Of a stretch of 64,000 nucleotides of DNA, positions 47,201 through 57,271 are shown piece after piece. The notes below the pieces were generated by a model. That model saw nothing but the letters and a program-made list of their open reading frames with translations, searched no databases and was not told the DNA's origin. Origin of the DNA: Takashimella koratensis (lineage: Eukaryota > Basidiomycota > Tremellomycetes > Trichosporonales > Tetragoniomycetaceae); contig BCKT01000011.1 of assembly GCA_003116875.1 (NCBI GenBank), forward strand, positions 937,771-1,001,770, read 5' to 3'. Position 1 is the stretch's first letter. Every line of letters starts with the position of its first letter. The position numbers and the translations under genes were made by a program.

Positions 47201-49250
47201 AGCTTCACCGACGACTTGACCGAACTAGCTCCCTCTGCGGAAGATATCGCCGACGGCGTCCAGCAAATGCTCTTCTGCCCTATAGGAGGTGTAAATGCCC
47301 GCCCACACGTCTTGGTCCTCCACCGCTCAGGCCGATTGAACGCATACGAGGCCCAATCACGTTTCACGATCGACTCGTCCACCCAATCCCGACGATCACT
47401 TGCTGTCCGATTCCGAAAAGTTCACACTCAGCTACTCCCGACTGCTGGTGCTCGTCTACCGTACACGCTTCACTCGTTTGTAAACATTGAGGGTCAGACG
47501 GGAGCCTTTGTGACAGGAGAGAAACCGCAATGGATCATGTCGTCGGATGCGCACTCGATCCGAGCATTCGCTCTCAAGCAGGCAGCCTATGCGTTCGGCA
47601 AGACTACTCACCTCGGAGGCAAGGGGGAGTATTTTATCCGAATCGAAGACGGCTCGTTCGTCTGTTACCTCCAAGCGTCGTTGAATACGGACTTTGCGAT
47701 CCCCTGCGACCGGTACAAGATGGAACGAAGGTATACATCTGTCGCGTTCGATCCCCCTTCTGGCCATTACGTCGGCGCCACAGCGATTAGCGTCCCTTTC
47801 CAAGCGTATGACGAGGAAGGCGAGATTCAGATCGGTCCTGAAGGTCCCGGCTTGATCCCGGCCCTCAATGAGCGGGCAACACTAGAGCTCTTCTCGGCCG
47901 GATCGGACCCGTGGCGAGTTGTCGATGGGTACGAGTTTGATCAGAACGAAGCGATCCTTTGTGTGGAGAGCGTGTCACTCGAATCGGATAGTACGCCCGA
48001 ACGACGACGTGATTTCATCGCGGTCGGTACAGGGAAGAACTTTGGCGAGGATCGAGCGTCCCATGGAGCGGTAGGTTGAGCTGTTGGATGTTTCGAGCCT
48101 CGAGCTGACCTGAATTCAGGTGTATGTCTTCGAGGTGGTGGAAGTCGTGGGAGAGTCGCCAAAGGCTAGTGGATGGAGGTTGAGGTTTAGGTGTAAAGAC
48201 CCAACGAGGAACCCGGTATCCGCTATGGCCCATATGAACGGGTACCTCTTGCACGCCAATGGACCCAAAGTGAGTCAAATGAAGAGGATCTGTGGAACAT
48301 CATCTGATTTCGAATCAGGTACTGGCCAAGGGACTCGACTATGATGACCGACTCATGGGCTTGGCGTTCATGGATACCATGATCTACATTACCAGTATCT
48401 CAGTGTTCAAGAACCTCATCATCATTGGAGACCTCGTCAAGAGTGCCTGGCTCGCCACGCTCCAAGTGAGTCTAGCTTCATTTCCGCACAGCGAGGAAGA
48501 GTCAAGCTGACTTGGACCTCAGGAAACACCATACAAGTTCATCACAGTCAGTCGAGATACACAAGATCGCAAACTTGTTTCGGCCGATTTTTTGGTCCAA
48601 GAGGGTCAAGTGGCATTTGTCACCAATGACCGAGAAGGTGATTTACGTATGCTCGAGTTTGACCCAACAGGTAAGTCCCTCATGAATTTGACAATCAGCT
48701 GTTCTGCACCCGAGAAGAGGTAGAAACTGACCATAACTTAGATCCTGATTCGCTCAATGGAGAAAAGATGTTGCTGCGTACCGAGTTCCACACGGGCGCA
48801 GCGGTGACTGTTTCCAAGACTATTGCTCGACGACGAACACATGACGAAGAGATTGCACCTCAGACTCAGATCGTGTTTGGTGGGTTTACACTCTTCATTT
48901 CCGACTCTCTTGTTCTTTGCTAACCAGTATCTCTTCATGCGATAGCTACTGCCGACGGCGCACTAACGACCGTGGTGTCCGTCAAATCCGCTCGTTTCAA
49001 GCGCCTCCAATTGGTCCAAGACCAACTCGTTCGAAACGCGCAACACGTAGCGGGTCTCAACCCACGTGCATTCCGAACAGTTCGAAATGACCTAGTACCC
49101 CGACCACTTACGAGAGGGATCTTGGATGGAGCGTTGTTGGAGCATTTCGCATTGCAGCCGGTGGGGAGACAGAGGGAGATGATGAGGCAGATAGGAACAG
49201 ACGCCGTCACTGTTGCGAGTGATTTACAAGCCCTAAGTGGGTTTTGGTAA
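44285..49250 (+). CDS. CFT1: Cleavage and polyadenylation factor CPSF160 (Cft1)
   Basis: Seventeen exons join in phase to 1422 aa, close to human CPSF160 (1442). Exon ends include 44620, 44835, 44944, 45131, 45906, 46104, 46208, 46405, 46579, 46777, 47103, 48070, 48269, 48465, 48670 and 48879. It is a DDB1-like triple beta-propeller scaffold of the mRNA 3'-end machinery, which contacts the AAUAAA reader module. Diagnostic blocks are VSGNLIVAGGQDLRVYEIRE near the N-terminus, LRDVLFMPGFHSPTLALLYS, the C-terminal FEVVEVVGESPKASGWRLRF and LLHANGPKVLAKGLDYDDRL, and a terminal helical domain ending LDGALLEHFALQPVGRQREM. The long N-terminal loop DGDEDGEGADVFGRHNMDN is acidic. It is divergent with CYT1 and convergent with the glycosylase. 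Confidence 0.95.
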
Positions 49251-49449
49251 AGGGGAAAGAGGTGGAAAGCACACCGATACACCTGCATTGTTTGGTCATG
49301 TAACGAACTTTGTATCATCAAATGCTCAATCCATGCATTGGCTACACATGTCATGCAGAATTCATGACGCTCTTGATGACTGAATCCGACAATGAGATAC
49401 GACTTGATACCTGCCTCTACCGTCTGTATTCTACCTTATGTCTCCTACG

Positions 49450-51016
49450 CTACCTCTTACCCCTCGCGACCGCTGCGGCGCGTATTGACTCGGCAGTCCG
49501 CTCGACCCCATCCACGTCAATATCCCTAAACGTATACGCCGGATCCAAGGCAGGATCGTACCCTTTCATCAACTTATCCTTGAACTCGCGCAGTCGAGTG
49601 AACAGCACCACCTGTTCGTTGAGCTAATTGGGTAGACATTAGTCAGCCGATATTGTCCTGTCGGCCGAAGAAAAGGCAGAGGGGGAGAAGAAGGGGTGCT
49701 CACGGGTGTTCGTTCGAGGCCGGAAGTGTTGGGCACGACCCAGAAGTATGTAGGTGGGGTGACCGGGTTGGGAGAAGGAAGACGTAGTGGCTGAGGCCGT
49801 GACCATTCAAACGGTGGGCGCGAAGACGTGAGGGGTTTGCTTTTCCGTGCAGGTGGGAGTTTCGCAGCTGAGAGCGATACGATTTCCTCAGGCTCTACCT
49901 TGACCAGCGGCTCCTCATTGTCTGATTCGCCCGCCGTTGTGGTCTGCTCAGTCGATACCAACACAAGGGCAGGAGGAGGCGGAGGAACCAACACCGCCGT
50001 CTTGTTCGCTACCTCCTCAAAAGTGTCCCATATCTTCTTGCCTACGAAACAGACCAGTCTGGGGCTGTGACGTGCAATCTTGTGGGTGAACGCAGGGACG
50101 GCGAGGCGCATCTCAAGAGTTGATAGTTCGGATTGCTGGATGATAAGAAGGGTCAGGGATGAATGTGAAGGGAGGAAGAAAAGAAACGGAAGAGGTATAT
50201 GTATGATACATGCGCTTGAGGGACCGACGGACTTACCTCTGCTGTAGGACGATCGACTAGGTTGGTCATTCCGTAATTGTATGACCCGGGAAGGAGGACA
50301 TCCTCGTGTGGAGTCAACAACCGATCTGTCAACCCTGGACACGGACTCAGTTCATGCCGAATCATTCATCATCTTGGAACTGACCTGATTGATGCAGAGC
50401 TCGCTGAGAGAGTTTAGTCAGCTTCACAGGGGTCATGAGGAAGCTGCTTGGGCGTGATTGGATCAACGGTCGTTTACTCACCCAGAATTTGTTGGTTGGG
50501 TGTCCAAAGTGGTGTCCGATCATTGCGGTTTTCTTGCCCGGGTTAATCCCGCAGAACACGACTGCGAGTGGTCAGTAACCCTTCGCACGGTTGAAAAGGT
50601 GATCAGTACGTACGGTCAAGATCAGGCTGGAGGAGGTCCTGAACGGGTCGGAGGTGGGCGTAGACTTGAGGATCGGCATATCCTCTCGGGACTTTCCCTT
50701 TCGGCTTGACCTTGACACTTCCTGTTTTTGAACTACCTGCACCGTCTACGTCGACCTCCTCTGCGCTAGGTTTGAACTCTTCGTCGCCTCCATTATCGTC
50801 CTCTCGTCTCCGCTTACTCGCACTGGCGCTCCGACTTGGTCGAGACCGTGAGCGCGCCGGGGAAGGCGACGGAGAGGGGGAGGGAGGGGCGACAGTTGAG
50901 CGGGTAGGCCGAGGACGTAGTTTCGACGGACCAGCGTCGGGAGAGTAGGCGTACTGCGCCAAGGTGGCTGCGAACGACTTGGACGCGGGACTGGGGACGG
51001 GTGTGGGGCTGTCCAT
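49450..51016 (-). CDS. TDG: TDG/Mug-family mismatch DNA glycosylase
   Basis: Six exons (51016-50614, 50561-50482, 50403-50385, 50334-50237, 50135-49704, 49623-49450) encode 401 aa. The catalytic segment LVFCGINPGKKTAMIGHHFG followed by HPTNKFW is the GINPG motif of thymine/uracil glycosylases with its asparagine. YNYGMTNLVDRPTAEQSEL and HSPRLVCFVGKKIWDTFEEV complete the alpha/beta core. The C-terminal YFWVVPNTSGLE is the equivalent of the active-site insertion loop. These enzymes remove T or U from G:T and G:U pairs as the first step of base excision repair. The N-terminal ~115 residues are Ser/Pro/Arg-rich and basic. A ~75-residue acidic/Pro-rich insert sits inside the catalytic domain (residues ~230-305). 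Exon 3 is a 19-nt microexon (RALHQS). It is divergent with orphan gene A. Confidence 0.92.
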
Positions 51017-51302
51017 GGAGATGAAAGGTGGTTAGCTGGGGAGCAAGGGAGGGAGGGATTGGGTGAAAGTCGGAGTGATGGATGTTGACGGTGGAGGTGG
51101 AGGTCAGGTGCGGGCGGTGGAGGTCAGGTGCGGGCGGTGGAGGTCCGATCGAGCGCTGGAAGTGGCACAAGCGGAGTTGATCTTTCCTTTCGTCCTCGGC
51201 ACCCCCGCTGTCCCCCGACGCATACGAGGCTCACCACCTCATACTTATAAGCAATGAAGACCACCCATACCTTCACTCATCGCCGCCCCTCCCCTCGTTA
51301 TC

Positions 51303-52236
51303 ATGCCCCTCAAAGTTGAGTTGTCCCAGACGGCCCAGGAGTACGAATTTCTTGCCACACTCGTCGCGAGACACAAATCCCTATTTCATCACACGTTTGC
51401 AAGTAGCCTTCGTAGCCGTTTCACTGCAGAGAAGATGTAGTGGAACGGCTACGAAGATGAAAGAACTCAATTCCAACGGGATCTTCTACCAGTTCGTCGA
51501 TTGCCTTTCATTTGTGAGTACTTTCCGTTCAAGCTTAGATACTGAGGTTGCGCGTGCGAATGCCATATAACAGCCGGGGGAAAACGGTGGTCACTGTGCA
51601 TACAGCATGAAGGATATCTTGAGAACGTATGTGCAGTTTTCTTTCCTCCATTCTTTCAGATTATCCCAAGGTGTCGGTGCTGACTACGACCAAATAGCAT
51701 CGGATCTGGACTCTCACGACGATCTCAATCAACATTTGCCGATTGGACCGAGGCAAAACCCCATTTTGTCTCGCTTCAGAACGCCCGCATTGCGGTTTTC
51801 CGAAGGGAAAACGGCGAGACCATCGCTCATCATGTCACAGACGATATGACACTGTCACTCATCCCCAGCGAGCTGAAGCTTAAACCCAGAAGCTACAATT
51901 TCACAGGTCTCTGTCCCGTCATCTTCAAACAGAAATACACGACTGCTCATGAGATGGCAACAATCGAGGCATTCCTGACCCATGGCGCCCCGAAAAGTGT
52001 GGGGAGCGAAGGGTCAACAAAGCGTACGGCTCCTAATCACCCCCCAACATATACAGTCTCTGACGATACATAATTCAGCTCCTACAATCGCTGACAAGCA
52101 CGAGCCCGCCGAGTCCTCGACGTGGTCCGCTGACAGTCTTTGTTGGGGGACTGTTCCGGACCCTGAATGCACTCATCCTGCTGCCAAGGAATACCGATGC
52201 AAAGAGATTCACGAAGCTATGAAGGTGCAGGAATGA
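51303..52236 (+). CDS. Orphan gene A of a local three-member family, possibly frameshifted
   Basis: Exons 51303-51513, 51574-51626, 51698-51998 and 52057-52236. A TTATAAG box lies 58 bp upstream. The N-terminus MPLKVELSQTAQEYEFLATL reads to an in-frame TAG at 51438. From about 51460 the coding frame is shifted by one (KMKELNSNGIFYQFVDCLSF, then PGENGGHCAYSMKDILRTI). Its product aligns with genes B and C and shares their intron positions. Next come FVSLQNARIAVFRRENGETI, AHHVTDDMTLSLIPSELK and a Cys-containing tail, SLCWGTVPDPECTHPAAKEY. The shift sits on a 22-nt insertion that forms a hairpin with the preceding sequence, or on an unrecognised short intron. Function is unknown, with no signal peptide or membrane segment. 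Confidence 0.55.
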
Positions 52237-52678
52237 ATGTGTTTTGAAGGGAATCGGGTGAAAGCGGACTTACCAGACTTCAGTACAGTATCAAGATTCT
52301 TGCTTTGGTCTCCTGCTTGACATGCATTATGGTCCAAACATCCAATACACCTCGATCATGAAACTTCATCTACGTTGCCAAGTATAAGTTTTGCCGGACT
52401 GAATGGCTGATCTTACCTGTTGCCAACCATTTGTCCGATAAATTGCGTTGGCAACGGCTTTGCCGCCGATCTTGGAATTGCCAATAACAGTTTAGTTGCC
52501 GAGCGAGCAGTATCTCTCCTTTGACTGCAGGCTCCCTTTGAGAGCAATTAGGGTCCGAATGATCCCGCACATTGTATAAGAGCAGTGAGAAATGAGGCTC
52601 CACAGTCGACACCTTCCTGGTTACGTATTCTCCTCACAGCCCTGCAGTCCACCGCTTGACAAGACATCAACCTTCATA
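52237..52678. other. Spacer between orphan genes A and B
   Basis: AT-rich spacer with a TGTATAAGA box at about 52573, some 105 bp before the gene B start. An ATG at 52592 is in frame with gene B but lies too close to this box to be the likely start. Confidence 0.5.
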
Positions 52679-53537
52679 ATGAGCGTGCAAACCACTTTTG
52701 ATCCTGTTACCTGCACTCGCCGTTCGTTCTCTGACGCGGCCAAGGTGATGCCCTCACTGCTCCGCAAAACCTTTGCCTTGTCGACTTTGCACGATGCTGA
52801 TCTCACTATCCTTGACAAAGCGGGCTTGGAATTCAAGGCGACCAGTGCTTGGGACTACGTAAGTTTAGCTCAAACAGCCGCAATCTGTACACATAGTGGT
52901 ACTTGCTCACTCAATCTGACAGCCCTGCTCTTGCAATACCCCTTGCGATTACCGCGGAATGGTGGACATGTGAGTGTATGTCTTGAATGTACATACGTGA
53001 AGGTTTTGACGTCTTTCGACAGATTGACCCAATCGATCAAAGCTCGAGATCAACTTCTGTTTTTCGGATCCTCCTTCTCGGCAGAGAAAGTGACATACAC
53101 CTTCGACAAAAGCAGATTTGGAGTTGTACGTCGAAAACGCGATAAGCAGACCATTGCTCACCTGAGTCTCCTGAACGCGTCCCTAACTCTTGACCCGAGG
53201 GAAATGCTCGGAGGCGATTCTGTGGATTTTCAAACAGGAGGTACCGCCAGAGTGGATATAGTCGGCCTCGACCGGTCAGAGCGGGGCGCATGCGAAGAGT
53301 TTCTGAAGACCACAACATTTAAACGTAAGCTGTTATGCAATCTTGTACCTTGAGTACCTTAGCTGAATGTCATCAGTTGGCGACCCTCTGACTGATTCCC
53401 AATGGAAATCCCTCCCGTGGGGAGACCAGGACGACCCGGAGATCGGTGTTACAGTGCAATCCGAGAATCGATGCACCGAGATCTTTAAGATTGCCAATCT
53501 ATTCAGAACTGAAATGGCACTCAGGGGCATTTCGTAG
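52679..53537 (+). CDS. Orphan gene B of a local three-member family
   Basis: Four exons (52679-52858, 52923-52969, 53023-53324, 53377-53537) join cleanly to 229 aa. It begins MSVQTTFDPVTCTRRSFSDA. The shared family motif is ILDKAGLEFKATSAWDYPCS ending in a CxC...C cluster (PCSCNTPCDY), with an intron between the tyrosine and the Cys motif as in A and C. The third exon, FGVVRRKRDKQTIAHLSLLN then ASLTLDPREMLGG, parallels gene A (AVFRRENGETIAHHVTDDM, LSLIPSEL). The end is LTDSQWKSLPWGDQDDPEIG and LFRTEMALRGIS. Introns are 50-65 nt with normal ends. No known domain is recognised. It is the most intact member and defines the family structure. Confidence 0.65.
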
Positions 53538-53810
53538 CGGATAGTCATCACTTCCGCTTTCCAGTCTTCCACTGCCACTTCTCAAACTTTAATCTCACGC
53601 ACATGTATAGTCTACCAGTTTTGGCCTTGACGATGAAGTGTGATAGTTCTTCCAAAATCTATCTCGGATTTTGTCGTTTATGAAACCCAAATGTTGCGAG
53701 ACATTTGGACCCAAGTTGTCGTCCAGTCTTTTCCACGTACAAGAGCCGAAAGGCAGCGCAGGTGTTTTCGTTGGTTTGGGCTGAGTCAATCCCAGAGCGG
53801 GCTCTCTCTT
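53538..53810. other. Flank between gene B and the MULE
   Basis: Short spacer. A minus-strand frame here reads LDDNLGPNVSQHLGFINDKI and may be a scrap of another gene cut by the transposon. There is too little to call. Confidence 0.4.
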
Positions 53811-53891
53811 TTGAGATAATGTTTGATATAGACGTCGGACCTGAAGAAATGTCTCGGATAGACTTCATTTTCAGAAATGTTTGATATAGAC
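53811..53891 (+). repeat. Left terminal inverted repeat of the MULE
   Basis: 81-bp arm, reverse-complementary to 55956-56036 with two A/G differences. It has an internal 16-bp direct repeat at its start and end, possibly paired transposase binding sites. Confidence 0.9.
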
Positions 53892-53960
53892 ATGGAGAGA
53901 TGCACGTGTCTGGTTAACATTTTCATGTTCTGACTTGCTCTTTCATTCACATCACCATTA

Positions 53961-55955
53961 ATGACCAACCACCTCTGGAAAGAAGGCCAGACCACTTTTG
54001 TCTCCCTTGATGAAGCCTGGGAGGAGGTCTGTACAATCTCACATGGCCAGAGAGGGAATCTTCGAACACCATTGTGGAACAAGGATCAACTCCACATGAT
54101 CTGCATCCACCACAGCTGCCCCTTTGAGATCTATGTCTCTCGGGACAAGAGAAGGGCAACCTTTGTCCTCAGGAGGTTGAACCTGGCCCATTCCTGTATG
54201 GCACTAGGGGAGAGCAAGCGAGGGAGCATGCACTCTGCTGCCTTTGTTGAACTGAAAGTGAGTGGACTTAATAGACAAGAGACTGATCCCCCAGGTCCAC
54301 AAGGGGATGACAGTCACCAACAATACTATTCCAAGGCAAATCATGGCCTGGTATAGCAAGCGCTTCAATGAGATTGAATACCAGATGGCGCATGATGTCC
54401 TCTGCAAGATCATTGGCAATGAGAATGTTGTTCAAGCCTGCCAGTTCCAGCTACTTCCTGCCTATGCTGCAACCCTCCTGGAAGCCAATCCCAGAGCAAC
54501 TGTGAAGTACAAGCTGGTCAATAATTGCTTTTCCAGCTTCTTTATCTCGCCTGGGTTTGCGCAAGCAGCATGGCCTCATGTGAGTGGCTGAAGATAGAAG
54601 GGAAACTGATATCTGGCAGCTCTGTCCATTCATTGCCGTTGATGCAGCCTTCACAAAGACAGCATATGACTATGTGCTTGTCCTTGCAACTGCGCTTGAT
54701 GCAAACCATCAGGCAATCAATCTTGCCTGGGGGGTCATGCCAAAGGAGAACATGGATCATTGGAGCTGGTACTTCACCAACCTTGATGAGGCATTAGGCG
54801 GGCTGAACACAAGGAGAGTAGTTGTCATGAGTGACAGGCAGAAGGGTTTGAATCGTGCAATTGAAGAGGTAAGTTGATGTCATCCCTCTGACTGACCAAC
54901 AGGTCCTCCCCCTGGCAACTGAGGGCTATTGCTGCAAGCACATCGAACAGAATCTGGTCAAAGCGCATGGACAGGAGGTCAAGGCGCTGTACTGGAATGC
55001 TGTGTATGCTCCAGATGAGACAAAGTTCAATAAGGCTATGGAGAAGCTTGAGGAGGCAAACATCAAGTGAGTCTTCAATGATTGTTCTCTGCTTATCCCT
55101 AGCTGCTACCACCACCTAGCAAGCATTGACAAGACATTCTGGGCTGATCACGCATTCCCTGCTCCTCGCTATGGACAGAGAACATCAAACCTTGTGGAGC
55201 AGCAGAATGGCCTGTTCCGCCATGCTCGAGGCAAGCCAGTCCTGGACATGCTTGATCACATCTGGCTAGACGTTCAGCGCAAGGTCTTTGAAAGGAGCCA
55301 GGCCTCTTTGGCAGCAATTGGCCCTTTCTCAGTCAGGATTGGGACAGAGTTTGATGGAGACATGGCTCTGTCTTGAGCGTTTGAAGCTCTCCCTGCTATC
55401 AAAGAGTCTTCCAAGATAACTGCTAAAGTCCGAGGGATCTTTGATCACAAGGATGAGTACAAGGTGTCTTTGTGGACTGGTGGGGGTACCTGTGGCTGTG
55501 GCAAGTTCTTCCACAACCGCAGGCCTTGCAAGCATGCCTTAGCTTTGATATTCAAGCTTTGTCTAGCTCCCATTGATTATACCGCTTTGTTTCACACTCT
55601 CCATGCCTGGCAGAAGATATACAAGACTCCCCTCCCTCCCATTCTGTGTGGTAACCTTGCCTGTGACGAAGATGTTCTGCCTCCCTCAGCCAAGCGCAAG
55701 CGCGGCCGTCCTCAGAAGAAGAGATTGGAGGCAGGGACACAGATCTCCTGCCACCGCTCTTCTTCTGCTTCTTCTTCTTCTTCCTCCTCTTCTTCTACTT
55801 CTTCTTCTTCTTCTTCCCTCTCTCCTCCCCCTCCGCTGCCTTCTCTGCCTTCTGTTGCCCCTCAGAAGCGTCGCAAACCATGGTGGGAGATGATTGTAGA
55901 CATACCTGAAGAGCCCCCTGTGGTTACTTCTCGTCTGAGGTCTGGTAGAAACTAA
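53961..55955 (+). pseudogene. MULE transposase with one in-frame stop
   Basis: Exons 53961-54257, 54295-54579, 54620-54868, 54903-55066 and 55103-55955. The N-terminus has a Cys/His DNA-binding region (HMICIHHSCPFEIYVSRDKR ... AHSCMAL). The catalytic domain shows the first Asp in CPFIAVDAAFTKTAYDYVLV, the second in RRVVVMSDRQKGLNRAIEEV with CCKHIEQNL, and the Glu in NLVEQQNGLFRHARGK. The SWIM finger is TCGCGKFFHNRRPCKHALAL. The C-terminus has a basic RKRGRPQKKR segment, a poly-Ser run and PWWEMIVDIPEEP. A TGA at 55374-55376 interrupts the frame between the DDE domain and the SWIM finger while the frame continues intact on both sides, so this copy is probably disabled by one recent point change (for example CGA to TGA). 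Codon use is more relaxed than in host genes. Confidence 0.88.
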
Positions 55956-56036
55956 GTCTACATCAAACATTTCTGAAAATGAAGTCTATCCGAGACATTT
56001 CTTCAGGCCCGACGTCTATATCAAACATTATCTCAA
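55956..56036 (-). repeat. Right terminal inverted repeat of the MULE
   Basis: Partner of the left arm at 53811-53891. It starts one base after the transposase stop codon, so the transposase 3' end runs straight into the repeat. Confidence 0.9.
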
Positions 56037-56478
56037 CAGGTCTTGCCAATCGGTCGGCCCAGCGACTCGACAAGCTCCGCCGCCCTTTGTCGGACTTGTT
56101 CAAGTTCCGATAGACCTCTTCGGCGCATTCGTGTTTGAAAACCTCGTGGTGCAGAACTCCGCCTAGGTCTTGCGCCGTGACCCTCAGAGTCTTGACTTTT
56201 GCCAATACCTTCAACGTTTCTCGACAGTCGAGGATCCTTTCTGTTGGCCTTCAGAGAGGATGGATTGCGTGCTTGGCTTAATAATGCAGAGGTTAACGAA
56301 CGTGCGTAGCTCTGTCCAGAGTGGGAAGGAAAGTGTCCCGTAAAACATATAAAAGCCCTACTTTTCTCTCCCTCTTGTCGACCCAGTTCTTTCACCCCAA
56401 GCATTTCTTTCTCTCCGCGAGCTCAGCACTTTCCCTCCGTACACTCACCACCACTTTTCCCAGACTTTCACATCAGGG
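56037..56478. other. Spacer and promoter of orphan gene C
   Basis: Contains a TATAAAAG box at about 56348, 130 bp before the ATG, and a CT-rich start region. A minus-strand frame from 56214 into the MULE end reads MKVLAKVKTLRVTAQDLGGV. It may be a gene scrap but has no further support. Confidence 0.5.
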
Positions 56479-57271
56479 ATGCCTCTCTTTGTCCACAGGA
56501 ATGACCAGCAATCAGACGGGAGCTACCCATCTGAAGAACCTGCCAGCTTCCAAGTCTTCAAGGAAGTGAATGAAGACCTGTTGCGACAATACTTCGCAAA
56601 GTCCCATCCATTCAACTTCAGTGAGACGTTGAAGCAGACCTTGGAGGAAGAAGGGTTGATCTTTCAGCCGTCCAAAAATAGGCCCGTGAGCACAGTCAAT
56701 AGAGTGTTAAGTGAATTGTACTGATATCGATTGCACCAGCGCCCCTGCAGATGCTCCGAGGCTGATGTGACACAACGTTGGGTGATAGCGCAGACAACTA
56801 GTGCAAGGCTTTGATATGGACAGTGAGCCTACCAGCTGAAAAAAAATGTTATACAATTAGGCTCGCAGACTCGTTGAACTCCATCATACGCCAGAAGGGG
56901 GTCGAGCTGAAATTTACCGACAGGCGTGGGCAGCGAAGGGTTTCTGTGTTCAGCGAAGCCTTCGGAGCGATTCAGCAAGTACAGTCGGGGGGAAGCGGAC
57001 CAACCACAATCGGCAACTTCATCATCAATTTCACCTTTTCATCGGGAATCACTTCCGGTGTGATGAACTACACGCATCATTTCCGAAGCGACAACAAGCA
57101 CCTGCTTTCCACTGGGACAACAATTCGGAAATGCAATCCACCCTTGCCAAACGCATCGACGCCAAACTTGCTGCGTGGGGAGTTGACCCAGAATCGATGG
57201 CCACACACGTACACATACCCAGGTCGACGGTCCTTACGCCTTCGGCCCCCATCTACGAGGAGCTTTCGTGA
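56479..57271 (+). CDS. Orphan gene C of a local three-member family
   Basis: Proposed exons 56479-56685, 56740-56766, 56802-56822 and 56861-57271 give 221 aa. The start MPLFVHRNDQQSDGSYPSEE resembles gene A (MPLKVEL). LKQTLEEEGLIFQPSKNRPR followed by PCRCSEADCKALIWT matches the GLxF...PCxC...C motif of gene B, and the first intron falls at the same place. Gene C has one extra intron inside the motif (donor after GAGGCTGAT). The long last exon contains FHWDNNSEMQSTLAKRIDAK and LAAWGVDPESMATHVHIP and stops at TGA 57269-57271. The same frame stays coding-like for 40 more codons after the stop (PEHPENQGLLARGKPCSYCS), so the real end may differ. Function is unknown. Confidence 0.5.

Larger units (their letters stand above)
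53811..56036 (+). mobile_element. Mutator-like (MULE) DNA transposon with 81-bp terminal inverted repeats
   Basis: The ends at 53811-53891 and 55956-56036 are inverted repeats of 81 bp with 79 matches, beginning TTGAGATAATGTTTGATATA. Each arm contains AATGTTTGATATAGAC twice, once near each end. Between them lies a single spliced transposase gene with a DDE core and a SWIM zinc finger. No convincing 8-9 bp target duplication is seen in the flanks (CTCTCTCTT on the left, CAGGTCTTG on the right), so the flanks may have rearranged. The near-identical arms suggest recent activity. The element sits between two paralogous orphan genes. Confidence 0.9.
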
